This document shows, one piece after another, positions 1 to 12,123 of a DNA stretch of 64,000 nucleotides; positions within the stretch are counted from its first letter, which is position 1; each line of letters starts with the position of its first letter. Position numbers and translations under genes: made by a program. The stretch comes from Pseudoduganella aquatica (lineage in GTDB: Bacteria > Pseudomonadota > Gammaproteobacteria > Burkholderiales > Burkholderiaceae_D), in contig NZ_WWCU01000003.1 of assembly GCF_009857595.1 (NCBI RefSeq), positions 124,001 to 188,000 of the forward strand, given 5' to 3'. The notes under the pieces were generated by a model, which saw nothing but the letters and a program-made list of their open reading frames with translations, was not told the origin of the DNA and made no database searches.

Positions 1-446
1 TCGAGCACGCGCACGATCAGCGCATTGCCGCGCGCCACCACCTCGTCCTCGTAGAAGCGCACCAGTTCAGGGAAATTGCCCGATTCGGCCATCATCAGCT
101 TGGTAATCCCGGCCAGCTTGGTGGCGCCCACCTGGCCCCACCAGCGCATCAGCATTTCGCTCAGCAGCACGCTGCTGTGGGCGTCCGAGGCGGCCAGGTC
201 CAGCTCGGCCTGGACGATGGCCTGGCCGATGGTGGCGCGCACCACGGCCTTGAACAGTTCTTCCTTGTTCTCGAAATACAGATAGAGCGTGCCTTTGGAG
301 ACGCCGGCGCGGCGCGCCACGTCCTCCAGGCGGGTGGCGGCGAAGCCGCGCTCGACAAATTGCTCCAGCGCCGCCTCCAGCAATTCCTGGGGCCGGGCGT
401 CCTTGCGCCGTTCCCAGCGCGGTTTGGTGTCAGTCGGGGCTTGCAT
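1..446 (-). CDS. TetR/AcrR family transcriptional regulator (3' end outside window)
   Basis: The frame opens at an ATG on the minus strand and runs off the left edge, giving 148 residues without the C-terminus. Residues about 12-65 read as a TetR N-terminal DNA-binding domain: a first helix beginning QELLEAALEQF, then RLEDVARRAGVSKGTLYLYF (HTH) and ENKEELF. The remainder is the start of the helical ligand-binding domain. Such proteins are usually repressors of a neighbouring efflux or catabolic gene; the target is not visible and may lie to the left. The gene diverges from the KGG gene across 237 bp. Confidence 0.9.
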   Translation of the reverse strand, partial: MQAPTDTKPRWERRKDARPQELLEAALEQFVERGFAATRLEDVARRAGVSKGTLYLYFENKEELFKAVVRATIGQAIVQAELDLAASDAHSSVLLSEMLMRWWGQVGATKLAGITKLMMAESGNFPELVRFYEDEVVARGNALIVRVL

Positions 447-683
447 AGGTCTGATAACTACTTACTTTTGAGTCATTAATCTTAGTCGTCAGACATCTGG
501 CAGTCAAGACTTACCCTGCGCTTACCCTGTCTGTTACGCCCGAATGAAAACCGGAACAGTACAGCCCAAGGCCATTCTCCTACGGGCTGCGCGCCCGGAC
601 GCCTACAAGCTGCACGGTTTGGCCACCCTAAGATGGTCTCGCTTCCACATTCTTCGGAGCGCTAAACTACACAGGAGATCACC

Positions 684-1151
684 ATGGCATCGAATCAACA
701 TACCGGCTCGTCGGGCAAATCCAGCAAAGACGGCGACACCGGCTCAGGCAAGCAAGGTAGCAAATCCGAATCCGGCAAAGGCAGCAGCGGCGGCGGAAGC
801 GGCGGCAACAGCCAAAGCGGCGACACCAGCAATCGCGGCTTCGCCTCCATGGATCCGGAGCAGCAGCGCGAGATTGCGGCAGAAGGCGGCCGCGCCGCCC
901 ACGCTTCCGGCAACGCGCACGAATTCACGCCGGAAGAAGCACGCAAGGCCGGCGCGATGAGCCACAAGAACGACGGCAACCAGCAGAGCGATTCGGGCCA
1001 AAGCGGCTCGCGCTCGGGATCCGGCGGGAATCAATCCGGCGGGAATCAATCCAGCAACAAGCAGTCCGCCAGCAAGGATACCGATAGCGGTTCGGGCAGC
1101 AAGTCTTCGGCCTCGAAATCCGGCAGCGACTCCGGCTCCCGTTCCAAATAA
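684..1151 (+). CDS. KGG-repeat (con-10-like) general stress protein
   Basis: A 155-residue hydrophilic protein. The central part, about residues 51-95, carries two KGG/con-10 style half repeats: GFASMDPEQQREIAAEGGRAAH followed by a copy around FTPEEARKAG. Both flanks are low-complexity Ser/Gly/Lys/Asn sequence, likely disordered. KGG-domain proteins are associated with stationary-phase and desiccation stress; the molecular role is unknown. The start is supported by AGGAG 8 nt upstream of ATG 684. The next gene is a hemerythrin-like protein in the same direction, suggesting a stress locus. A 15-bp tandem duplication lies in its 3' half. Confidence 0.8.
   Translation: MASNQHTGSSGKSSKDGDTGSGKQGSKSESGKGSSGGGSGGNSQSGDTSNRGFASMDPEQQREIAAEGGRAAHASGNAHEFTPEEARKAGAMSHKNDGNQQSDSGQSGSRSGSGGNQSGGNQSSNKQSASKDTDSGSGSKSSASKSGSDSGSRSK
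1020..1049 (+). repeat. Two tandem 15-bp repeats inside the KGG gene
   Basis: The unit TCCGGCGGGAATCAA occurs twice head to tail and encodes SGGNQ twice in the disordered tail, so the in-frame repeat can vary in copy number without breaking the gene. Confidence 0.85.
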
Positions 1152-1205
1152 CCATCCCATTCCGGCGCCGCAAGGCGCTGCTCAACGCTTAACCAAGGAG
1201 CCACC

Positions 1206-1721
1206 ATGAAAGCCACTGACAAGGCAGAGGCAGCCATGCCCCAAAAAATCCCCACCGCGCAGGGCGAAATCGACGCGATCTCGTTGCTGACGCAGGACCA
1301 CGCCAACGTGAAAGCCATGTTTGAGCAGTACGAAGAACTCGGCGACCGCGCCCTCGCTTCAAAGAAAAAACTGGCGCAAAAAATCTGCATCGAACTGACC
1401 AAGCACGCTACGGCCGAGGAGGAAATTTTCTATCCCGCCGTGCGCCAGGCCAGCGGCGAGAATGAAGACCTGATCGACGAGGCGACAGTGGAGCATGCCT
1501 CTGCCAAAGAGCTGATCGTGCAGATCCTGTCCATGGAACCCGGCGACGAGCTGTACGACGCAAAGATCAAAGTTCTGTCCGAGCAGATCGAACACCATGT
1601 GAAGGAGGAAGAAGGCGAGATGTTCCCCAAAGCGCGCAAGGCAAAGCTGGATCTGGTGGCGCTGGGCGAAGCGATCGAGGACCGCAAGGCCGAGATCGAG
1701 GCGCCGGCGATGCCTCAATAA
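1206..1721 (+). CDS. Hemerythrin HHE cation-binding domain protein
   Basis: A 171-residue cytoplasmic four-helix protein with the spaced His/Glu pattern of the HHE family: LTQDHANVKAMFEQYE, KHATAEEEIFYPAV, EHASAKELI and EHHVKEEEGEMFP. These residues normally bind a di-iron site that handles oxygen, NO or redox stress. AAGGAG precedes ATG 1206. It follows the KGG stress gene by 54 bp. The 85 bp after the stop have coding-like composition in another frame (see findings), so the protein may have lost a Gly/Lys-rich tail. Confidence 0.88.
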   Translation: MKATDKAEAAMPQKIPTAQGEIDAISLLTQDHANVKAMFEQYEELGDRALASKKKLAQKICIELTKHATAEEEIFYPAVRQASGENEDLIDEATVEHASAKELIVQILSMEPGDELYDAKIKVLSEQIEHHVKEEEGEMFPKARKAKLDLVALGEAIEDRKAEIEAPAMPQ

Positions 1722-1807
1722 GGCCACGGGAGGCAAGGTCGCCGCCGGCCATACCAAGGCCGGCAGCGACAAGGGCGCCGGAGGCGGCGCCAAGCCCCCC
1801 CCAAGCA

Positions 1808-2968
1808 CTAAGGGCGGAGCACAATCTTCCGGCAGTTGTCTTCCTTCTTGTCGAACATCTTGTAGCCCTGGGCGGCTTCCGCCAGGGGCAGGCGATGAGA
1901 AATGATCACTTCCGGACTCAGCTTGCCCTCTTCGATAAAGGCCAGCAGCTCGGGCATAAAGCGCTGCACATGGGTTTGCCCCGCCTTGAATCCTATCCCC
2001 TTTTCAAACGCGTCGCCGAACAGGAATCCATGGATGAAGCCGGCGTACAGCCCCGGCACGCTCACCATCCCGCCGCGCCGCACGGCGGCGATGCACTGGC
2101 GCAAGGCTTTGCCGCTGCTGCCTTCCAGTTTCAGCGCCGTCAGCGTGGTCTCCACCGCACTGCCCTTGGCTTCAAACCCCACCGCATCGATGGCTGCATC
2201 CACGCCCCGGAAATGGGTGTTTTCGATGATGACTTCGGCCGGATCCACTTCGTCGAAATTAATGGGGATGACGCCATACGTGGCACGGGCAAATTCCAGG
2301 CGGTAAGGATGGTGATCCACCATGAAGATCTGCTCCACGCCCAGCATGCGCGCGCTCGCCGCAGCCATCTGTCCCACCGGACCTGCGCCGAAGATAGCCA
2401 GCGACGACCCCTTGCCCACGCCTGCGTTAAGCACCGCCTGATAGCCGGTGGGTAAGATATCGCTCAGGAAGAGCACCTTCTCATCCTCAAGCGTGGCCGG
2501 GATCTTGATCGGGCCGACGTTCGCCTTGGGCACGCGCACATATTCGGCCTGGCCGCCGGGCACGCCGCCATACATGTGGCTGAAGCCGAACAGCGCGGCG
2601 CCGGAGCGCAGGGACTTCTTGTTCATAATGGTGCCGCGATCGGGGTTGGTGGTCTCGCATGCCGAATACAAGCTCATATCGCAGAAGAAGCAGCTGCCGC
2701 AGGCAATGACGAAGGGCACGACGACGCGGTCGCCCTTTTGCAGCGCGGTCACAGCGGGGCCGGCCTCCACCACCACGCCCATGAACTCGTGGCCCATGAT
2801 GTCGCCCTCCTTCATGCCCGGCACCTTGCCGCGATAGAGGTGCAGATCGGAGCCGCAGATGGCGGTGGCGGTAATCTGGATAATGATGTCGTCGGGCTCC
2901 TGGATCACGGGGTCCGGAACGGTGTCGACTTTAACGTCGTGGGCGGAATGGTAAACAAGGGCACGCAT
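1808..2968 (-). CDS. Zinc-dependent alcohol dehydrogenase (medium-chain)
   Basis: A 386-residue MDR-family oxidoreductase. Catalytic zinc ligands are seen at C38 (ICGSD) and H60-E61 (GHEF). The structural zinc lobe is intact as C90-x2-C93-x2-C96-x7-C104. The NAD(P)-binding fold starts at the [13 protein letters not shown] glycine motif near residue 190. The domain order and the internal insert resemble the formaldehyde dehydrogenase / glutathione-independent branch, but the substrate cannot be fixed from sequence. It faces the hemerythrin gene tail to tail and has no obvious operon partner. Confidence 0.88.
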   Translation of the reverse strand: MRALVYHSAHDVKVDTVPDPVIQEPDDIIIQITATAICGSDLHLYRGKVPGMKEGDIMGHEFMGVVVEAGPAVTALQKGDRVVVPFVIACGSCFFCDMSLYSACETTNPDRGTIMNKKSLRSGAALFGFSHMYGGVPGGQAEYVRVPKANVGPIKIPATLEDEKVLFLSDILPTGYQAVLNAGVGKGSSLAIFGAGPVGQMAAASARMLGVEQIFMVDHHPYRLEFARATYGVIPINFDEVDPAEVIIENTHFRGVDAAIDAVGFEAKGSAVETTLTALKLEGSSGKALRQCIAAVRRGGMVSVPGLYAGFIHGFLFGDAFEKGIGFKAGQTHVQRFMPELLAFIEEGKLSPEVIISHRLPLAEAAQGYKMFDKKEDNCRKIVLRP

Positions 2969-3163
2969 CTGGGTCTCCGATCATGGTTTGGCGGGCGCAC
3001 TTGCGCCCTACGGACTTCGATCTTGCATGAGCTGTCCGCACCGCCATATCAGCGCTTGCGCCGCACACAGGTAGGACTGGGCTGAGTTCCTGGATGACGC
3101 ACGCGGCGCCGTTTCACTGTGCCCACTGCGCGCGTTTGCCTGACCTTGCCCAAGCGCAGCGGA

Positions 3164-4090
3164 TTAGCCCAGCAGGGATTCCAGCTCGGCGCCCGCTTTG
3201 GCGAAGCGTTCGGTCAGGAAATCCAGCAGGGCGCGCACGCGCGGCGCCATGTAGCGGGTTTGCTGGTATAGCGCATGCACCGGCGCGTCCGGCGTGCGCC
3301 ACTCGGGCATCAGCACTTGCAGCCGGCCGGCCTGCAAGTCGGCGCCGATGTCCCAGACCGATTTCATGGCGATGCCCTGGCCCTTGATCGCCCACTCGCG
3401 TGCGACGGCGCCGTCATTGGTTTCGCGCGCGCTAGCGGAAGGCACGATAAACGATTCCACCTCTCCATCGCGCTCGAAGTGCCATTCATTCACCATGCCC
3501 GGCGCGGTGACCAGCGCGATGCAGTCGAAGCGGTGCAGGTCGGCCGGATGCGCTGGCGTGCCGTGGGCCGCCAAGTAGGCGGGGGCCGCGCACAGCACGC
3601 GGCGGTTGAACGCCAGCGGCCGCGCCACCATGGAGCTGTTCTGCGGCACGCCGAAGCGTATGGCGAGGTCCAGGTCGTCCTGCAGCAAATTGGCAACCGC
3701 ATCGCCAAGGATCAAGGCCAGCGTGATCTGGGGATAGAGCAGGTTGAACTCTTCCAGCCATCCTTGCAGCACATGGCGGCCAAAATCGGATGTGGCGGCG
3801 ATGCGCAGCTTGCCGCTGACGGCGCTGCGGCCGGCCTGCAGCGCGGCGTGGGCGTCGTCCAGCGCGCCAAGGGCATGGCGGCAGTGCTCCAGGTAGAGGG
3901 CGCCTTCGGCGGTCAGGCGCAGCTGGCGCGTGGTGCGCTCGAACAGCCGCGTGTTCAGCGCCGCTTCCAGTTTCAGCAAACGGGCGCTGGCGGCGGCGGG
4001 CGACAGCCCCAGCTTGCGCCCGGCGGCCGACAGCCCGCCCAGGCTGGCAGCCTCGACAAACAGGCGGATGTCACCGAGATTGTCCATCAT
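3164..4090 (-). CDS. LysR family transcriptional regulator, divergent from the ene-reductase
   Basis: A 308-residue LysR protein. The N-terminal winged HTH has the usual LSAAGRKLGLSPAAASARLLKLEAAL helix pair, and the C-terminal two-lobe effector domain is full length. Two ATGs are adjacent (4090 and 4087). The gene is divergent from the OYE-type reductase at 4191 across 100 bp holding a perfect dyad, the standard arrangement for a LysR regulator controlling its neighbour and itself. Inducer unknown; electrophiles would fit the target. Confidence 0.9.
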   Translation of the reverse strand: MMDNLGDIRLFVEAASLGGLSAAGRKLGLSPAAASARLLKLEAALNTRLFERTTRQLRLTAEGALYLEHCRHALGALDDAHAALQAGRSAVSGKLRIAATSDFGRHVLQGWLEEFNLLYPQITLALILGDAVANLLQDDLDLAIRFGVPQNSSMVARPLAFNRRVLCAAPAYLAAHGTPAHPADLHRFDCIALVTAPGMVNEWHFERDGEVESFIVPSASARETNDGAVAREWAIKGQGIAMKSVWDIGADLQAGRLQVLMPEWRTPDAPVHALYQQTRYMAPRVRALLDFLTERFAKAGAELESLLG

Positions 4091-4103
4091 TATTCCAAAA
4101 TTT

Positions 4104-4137
4104 TTGATAATTGTTCAAATGTTAGCCCAATTATCAA
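4104..4137. promoter_or_regulatory. Inverted repeat in the LysR / ene-reductase intergenic region
   Basis: TTGATAATTG at 4104-4113 is the exact reverse complement of CAATTATCAA at 4128-4137, spacer 14 bp, in an AT-rich stretch between divergent start codons 4090 and 4191. A dyad with T-N11-A half-sites between a LysR gene and its target is the expected operator. Binding is inferred. Confidence 0.6.
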
Positions 4138-4190
4138 TTCGTTGCCCCGTCCGCATAATGAATCCAGTCAAAACCTCTCTGGAGTCTTCC

Positions 4191-5306
4191 ATGCAATCGA
4201 TCCCGCAGCTTTCCGCTCCCCTCACCCTGGGCGACATCACCCTGCCGCACCGCATCGTGATGGCGCCCATGACGCGCGCCCGCAGCTCCCAGCCCGGCGA
4301 TGTGCCCAACGCCCTGAACGCGGCTTACTACGCGCAGCGCGCCTCGGCAGCCCTGATCGTCTCCGAGGCCTCGCAGGTTTCGCCGCAGGGCAAGGGCTAT
4401 TCCTTTACGCCGGGGATCTACAGCGAGGAGCAGGTGCGCGGCTGGCGCCTGGTGACCAATGCCGTCCACAAGGCCGGCGGCCGCATCTTCTTGCAGCTGT
4501 GGCACGTGGGCCGCATGTCCCATCCCGACTTCCACGGCGGCGCGCTGCCGGTGGCGCCGTCCGCCGTGCCGTTCCAAGGCCAGATCTGGAAGGTTGATGC
4601 GGACACGGGGATCGGCGCCATGGTGGACTGCCCCACCCCGCGCGAGCTGGAGCGCGCCGAGATTGCCGCCATCGTCAACGACTTCCGCATCGGGGCGCGC
4701 AACGCCATCGAGGCCGGCTTCGACGGTGTCGAAATTCACGGCGCCAACGGCTACCTGATCGACCAGTTCCTGCGCACCACGTCCAACGTGCGCACCGACG
4801 AATACGGCGGCACGCGCGAGAACCGCCTGCGCTTCCTGAAAGAAGTGGTCGACGCCGTCGCGGACGAAGTCGGCGCGCAGCGCACGGCGATCCGTCTGGC
4901 GCCCTTCCTCACCGCGCGCGGCATGGACTGCCCGGACATCCTGCCGACCATCCTGGACGCGGCCGCCTTCCTGCAAGAGCGCGGCATCGCCTACCTGCAC
5001 CTGGTGGAAGCGGACTGGGACGACGCGCCCGAATTCACCGAGACCTTCCGGCAGGAGCTGCGCGCGCGCTTTGCCCGCCCCATCATCGTCGCGGGCAATT
5101 ACGACAAGGCGCGCGCCGAGTGGGTGCTCGGTCACGGCTATGCCGACCTGGTCGCATTTGGCCGCCCCTTCGTCGCCAATCCCGACTATCCGCGCCGCCT
5201 GCTGCAAGACCTGCCGCTGGCCGAATTCGACGGCGCCACGCTGTTCGGCGGCACGGAGCGCGGCTATACGGGTTACCCATCGCTGCCGCTGGCGGCAGCA
5301 GCCTGA
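4191..5306 (+). CDS. Alkene reductase, old yellow enzyme family (NemA-like)
   Basis: A 371-residue FMN-dependent TIM-barrel reductase. The active site HGANGYLIDQFL has the substrate-binding pair H183/N186 and a following Tyr; LQLWHVGR and TDEYGG are other family signatures. OYE enzymes reduce activated C=C bonds (enones, nitro compounds) with NAD(P)H in the cytoplasm. ATG 4191 has GGAG at a good distance; an in-frame ATG at 4158 is an alternative. An SDR and a VOC protein follow closely, forming an apparent three-gene operon under the divergent LysR regulator. Confidence 0.92.
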   Translation: MQSIPQLSAPLTLGDITLPHRIVMAPMTRARSSQPGDVPNALNAAYYAQRASAALIVSEASQVSPQGKGYSFTPGIYSEEQVRGWRLVTNAVHKAGGRIFLQLWHVGRMSHPDFHGGALPVAPSAVPFQGQIWKVDADTGIGAMVDCPTPRELERAEIAAIVNDFRIGARNAIEAGFDGVEIHGANGYLIDQFLRTTSNVRTDEYGGTRENRLRFLKEVVDAVADEVGAQRTAIRLAPFLTARGMDCPDILPTILDAAAFLQERGIAYLHLVEADWDDAPEFTETFRQELRARFARPIIVAGNYDKARAEWVLGHGYADLVAFGRPFVANPDYPRRLLQDLPLAEFDGATLFGGTERGYTGYPSLPLAAAA

Positions 5307-5322
5307 ACTGAGGAGAGCAATC

Positions 5323-6018
5323 ATGAAAAACACGACTGTAGTAGTCATCGGCGGTTTGTCCGGCATAGGCCGCGCAGTGGCGGAGCAGGCTGCAGCGGAA
5401 GGCGCGCGCGTCATCGCCGCCGGCCGCCGCGCGGCGCCCGCAGACTTTCCGGCATCGATAAGCACCGCCCACATCGACATCAGCGACGACGCATCGGTGG
5501 CACGCCTGTTCGACAGCATCGGCCCCTTCGACCACCTGGTCGTCACGGCAGGCCCGGTGATCGCGTCGGCCAAGCTGGCGGACTTGAATGTGGCCGACGC
5601 CATCGCCGCCTTCAACGTTAAGTTCTTTGGCCAGATGCGCGTTGCGCAGCGCGCCCTGGGCAGCATCAACCGCGCCGGTTCCATCACGCTGACTTCCGGC
5701 CTGCTGTCGCGCAAGGCGGTGCCCGGCGGCCTGGTGAAGGCCGCCATGAACGCCGCCACCGACATCATGGCCAAAACGCTGGCCAAGGAACTGGCGCCGC
5801 TGCGCGTCAACGCCGTCAGTCCCGGCATGGTGGAAACCGGCATGTGGGGAGATTTGAGCGAGGCGGACCGCAAGGCCATGGCGGCGCGCGCCGGCGCCAG
5901 CATACCGGTGGGCCGCGTCGGCCAGGGCAGCGATCTGGCGCAGGCCTACCTGATGCTGATGCAGAACGGCTTCATGACCGGCAGCGTGGTCGATGTGGAC
6001 GGCGGCGGCTTGCTGTAA
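5323..6018 (+). CDS. SDR family protein lacking the catalytic tyrosine
   Basis: A 231-residue Rossmann-fold short-chain dehydrogenase relative. The cofactor loop is GGLSGIG near residues 10-16, and VDVDGGGLL closes the protein as in classical SDRs. The active-site segment reads TSGLLS...GGLVKAAMNA: the Ser and Lys remain, but the Ser-Lys spacing is shorter than usual and Gly stands four residues before Lys where Tyr belongs. It may be a non-catalytic or atypical SDR. AGGAGAG precedes ATG 5323, 16 bp after the ene-reductase. Confidence 0.85.
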   Translation: MKNTTVVVIGGLSGIGRAVAEQAAAEGARVIAAGRRAAPADFPASISTAHIDISDDASVARLFDSIGPFDHLVVTAGPVIASAKLADLNVADAIAAFNVKFFGQMRVAQRALGSINRAGSITLTSGLLSRKAVPGGLVKAAMNAATDIMAKTLAKELAPLRVNAVSPGMVETGMWGDLSEADRKAMAARAGASIPVGRVGQGSDLAQAYLMLMQNGFMTGSVVDVDGGGLL

Positions 6019-6025
6019 ATCCGCC

Positions 6026-6424
6026 ATGCAGCTCGATCACGTCACCATCGTCGCGCCGGACTGCGCGCCATTGCGCCGCTTCTTCGTCCATGTGGCCGGC
6101 ATGGAAGAGGGCGCGCGGCCGGCCTTCGGCGTAGGCGGCCACTGGCTGTATCTGGATGGCCGGCCGGTGCTGCACCTGATCGAGCGGCCCGATGCGCAGT
6201 CCGGCCCGCGCAAGGCCATCGCGCGGGCGCCGGCCCGCATTGACCACCTGGCGCTGCGCTTGGACAGCGCAGCCGAGTGGCAGGCCTTGCTGCGGCGCCT
6301 GGATGAATACCAGGTGCCGTATCAGCTGTCCGATATGAGGGCGCTGCGGGAGCAGCAGCTGTTCGTCGCGCTGGGGCCGGAAATCACGGTGGAGTTCGTG
6401 ATAGCGGCTCAGCATTTGGGTTAG
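6026..6424 (+). CDS. VOC family protein (glyoxalase/dioxygenase fold)
   Basis: A 132-residue single VOC unit: it opens with LDHVTIVAPD and has a second half starting IDHLALRL, the paired beta-alpha-beta-beta-beta modules of the glyoxalase/bleomycin-resistance superfamily. Potential metal ligands are H5 and H72 of the two LDHV/IDHL motifs plus a C-terminal Glu in VEFV. It starts 7 bp after the SDR and is probably co-transcribed with it and the ene-reductase. Substrate unknown; detoxification of a reactive carbonyl fits the context. Confidence 0.85.
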   Translation: MQLDHVTIVAPDCAPLRRFFVHVAGMEEGARPAFGVGGHWLYLDGRPVLHLIERPDAQSGPRKAIARAPARIDHLALRLDSAAEWQALLRRLDEYQVPYQLSDMRALREQQLFVALGPEITVEFVIAAQHLG

Positions 6425-6497
6425 CTTCAGAATCGTGCTACTTTCGCATGGCGTGAAAAAGCATTTTCCTGAAAATAGCCCAATCAGAGGAACCGGT

Positions 6498-7999
6498 ATG
6501 TCTCCAATCAAGCTTTCCGTCATGATTTTCGCCGCTGCCGCCGGGGCATGCGCGCCGGCCCTGGCCAACGAACAACGCGACGCGGCGCTGTTCGCCAAGG
6601 TGGACGCGATCTTTGCCGACTATGCGCTGGACCAGCACGTCCCGGGCCTGGTGTACGGCATCGTCGCCGACGGCAAGCTGGCTTATGTGCGCGGCATGGG
6701 CGTGCAGGACCTGGACAGCAAGCGCCCGGTCACGCCCGATACGCTGTTCCGCATCGCCTCCATGACCAAGGCCTTCACCGCGCTCACGGTGCTCAAGCTG
6801 CGCGACGACGGCAAACTGCAGCTCGACGCGCCGGCCGAAAACTATATCCCTGAGCTGAAGGCCTGGAAGTATCCCACCCAGGACTCGCCCCGCATCCGCG
6901 TGCGCGACCTGCTGAACCACACGGCCGGCCTGGTCACCGACGATCCCTGGGGCGACCGCCAGACGCCGCTGCCCGAAGCCGAGTTCACCAAACTGCTGCG
7001 CGGCGGCGTCCCGTTCAGCAATGCGCCCGGCATCACCATGGAGTATTCCAACCTGGGCTACGCCATGCTGGGCCGCATCATCGGCAACGTCTCCGGCAAG
7101 CCGTATGCGGACACCATCTCCGCCACTTTGATGCGCCCGCTGGGCATGACATCGACCGGCTTCGTGGCCGACGCCGCCCCGCGCGAGCGCCGCGCGCAAG
7201 GCTACCACTGGGCGGACAATGCGTGGACGCTGGAGCCCACCATGGCCCACGGCGCGTTCGGCGCCATGGGCGGCGTGCAGACCAGCGCCGTGGACTATTC
7301 GAAATGGGTGGCCTATCTGCTGTCGGCGTGGCCGCCGCGCGACGGCGCCGACGCCGGCCCGGTGCAGCGCGCCACGGTGCGCGAGCTGGCGCAGGGCTCC
7401 AACTTCCCGCACGCGAACGCGCGCCAGGGCCATACCGGCGCGGACAGCTGCCGCCAGGCGTCGGCCTACGGCATGGGCATGATCGCGGCCACCGACTGCG
7501 AACTGGGCACGGCGCTCAGCCATGGGGGCGGCTATCCCGGCTACGGCTCGCACGTGCTGCTGCTGCCGGAACAGGGCGTGGGCATTTTCGCCTTCACCAA
7601 CCGCAGCTACTCGGGTTCGTCGGTGCCGGTATGGGATGCGGCGATGGTGCTCAGCAAGGGCGGTTTCCTCAAGCGCCGCAGCACGGCAGCCAGCGCGGAC
7701 CTGGCCGCCGCCTACCGCAGCGCCGGCGACATCTACCAGCAGGGCGACGTCAGCGCCGCCGCAGGCCAACTGGCCATGAACTTCCTGATGGACGCCGACG
7801 CGGCAAGCTGGCGCCGCGAACTGGCCAGCCTGAAGGCCAAGGTCGGCAACTGCGACACCTCGGCCCCGATCGGCGCCAGCGGCGCCCTGGCCGGCGAGTT
7901 CGTCTGGCGCTGCGAGCATGGCAGGGTGGCCGGCAGCGTGCTGCTCACGCCCACCTCGCCGCCGCGCATCCAGGCTTTGTCGCTGCAGCAGAAGAAGCC

Positions 8000-8003
<4 letters not shown>
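6498..8003 (+). CDS. Secreted serine hydrolase, class C beta-lactamase / penicillin-binding fold
   Basis: A 501-residue protein with a signal peptide ending near ALA-NE (residue 24). The beta-lactamase-type catalytic set is present: S88-M-T-K91, Y183-S-N185 and a later SHGGGYPGYGSH. About 100 residues after the catalytic domain form an extra C-terminal module (from about residue 400) that I do not recognise. AGAGGAACC precedes ATG 6498. Family members are esterases, D-aminopeptidases or peptidoglycan enzymes rather than true lactamases. The stop codon overlaps the chrA start (ATGA). Confidence 0.88.
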
Positions 8004-11138
<3,135 letters not shown>

Positions 11139-11142
<4 letters not shown>

Positions 11143-12101
11143 GGCTGGCCCGCCGGCTGCGCGTTCAGCGTGGCGAGGAACTGCGCGATGAGCGCCTTGT
11201 CCTCGGGACTGCCGGGCCGTCCCAGCTGGTACTTGAACATGATGTCGATGGCTTGTTCCAGGGTGGCGGCCGAGCCGTCGTGAAAATAGGGCGCGGTGCG
11301 CGCCACGTTGCGCAGGCTGGGCACCTTGAACACATAGCGGTCCTCCTCGCTGCCGGACAGTGCGTAGCGGCCACTGTCCTGCCGGGCGGCGGCGCCGCGC
11401 CGTCCCGCGTAGTCCTCCATCACGCCGAACTTCTGGAACATATTGCCGCCCACATTCACGCCCTGGTGGCAGGCCACGCAGCCATACTGCTTGAAGCGCG
11501 CGTAGCCGGCCTTTTCCGCCGCGCTGAGCGCGCCGTGCTCGCCGCGCAGGTAGCGGTCGAAGCGAGAATTGGGGGTGATCAGGGTGCGCTCGAACGAGGC
11601 CAGCGCATGCTCGATGTTGGCGCGCGTGACGCCGTCCTTGTAGGCGGCGGCGAAACCGCTGCGGTAGCCCGCGTCCTGCTGCACCTTGCGCACCACGTCC
11701 GGCCAGCGCGATCCCATTTCCGCCGGGTTCTCCACCACCAGGCCGATCTGCGCCTCCAGCGTGTCGGCGCGGCCGTTCCAGAACTGCTTGAAATTGAGCG
11801 CCGCGTTGAGCACCGTGGGCGCGTTCAGCGCGGCCGGCTTGTCATCCAGGCCGAGCGACACGCCACGGCTGTCGGCGCCGCCGCGCGCCAGGTCGTGGCA
11901 GCTGGCGCAGGACACCCGGCCGTTGACGGACAGGCGCGGATCGCTGAACAGGCGGCGCCCCAGCGCGGCCTGGGCCGGGTTCTGGCGCAGCGACTGCGGC
12001 ACCGGCTGGATCGGCTCGCCGGACGGGCCGGCCAGCGCCGGCGCGCACACCAAAGCCAGCGCGGCGGATAGGAAACGAGAGGCAAAACGGCTGGCGGACA
12101 T
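11139..12101 (-). CDS. Di-heme cytochrome c peroxidase (CcpA/MauG superfamily), copy 1
   Basis: A 320-residue periplasmic protein with a signal peptide cut near ALA-GP (residue 24). Two heme c motifs are present: C65-A-S-C68-H69 and C208-V-A-C211-H212. Family landmarks LGRRLFSDPRLS, FWNGRADTLEAQ and VPSLRNVARTAPYFHDG are intact. Members reduce H2O2 using cytochrome electrons, or in the MauG/MbnH branch oxidise a partner protein. It lies 22 bp after the REC-GGDEF-EAL-REC gene and overlaps the kinase start, implying that the kinase senses what this enzyme handles. The start at 12101 gives a clean signal peptide; a longer in-frame start exists at 12161. Confidence 0.92.
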
Positions 12102-12123
12102 GGCGGTCTCACGTGGCCTGGGC

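Noticed and set aside
544..960. A 138-residue plus-strand frame upstream of and into the KGG gene
   Set aside because: It overlaps the well-supported KGG frame and its remainder is low-complexity Ala/Lys without a ribosome site.
4134..5903. A 589-residue minus-strand open frame
   Set aside because: Antisense to the ene-reductase and SDR genes; composition typical of a mirrored high-GC frame.
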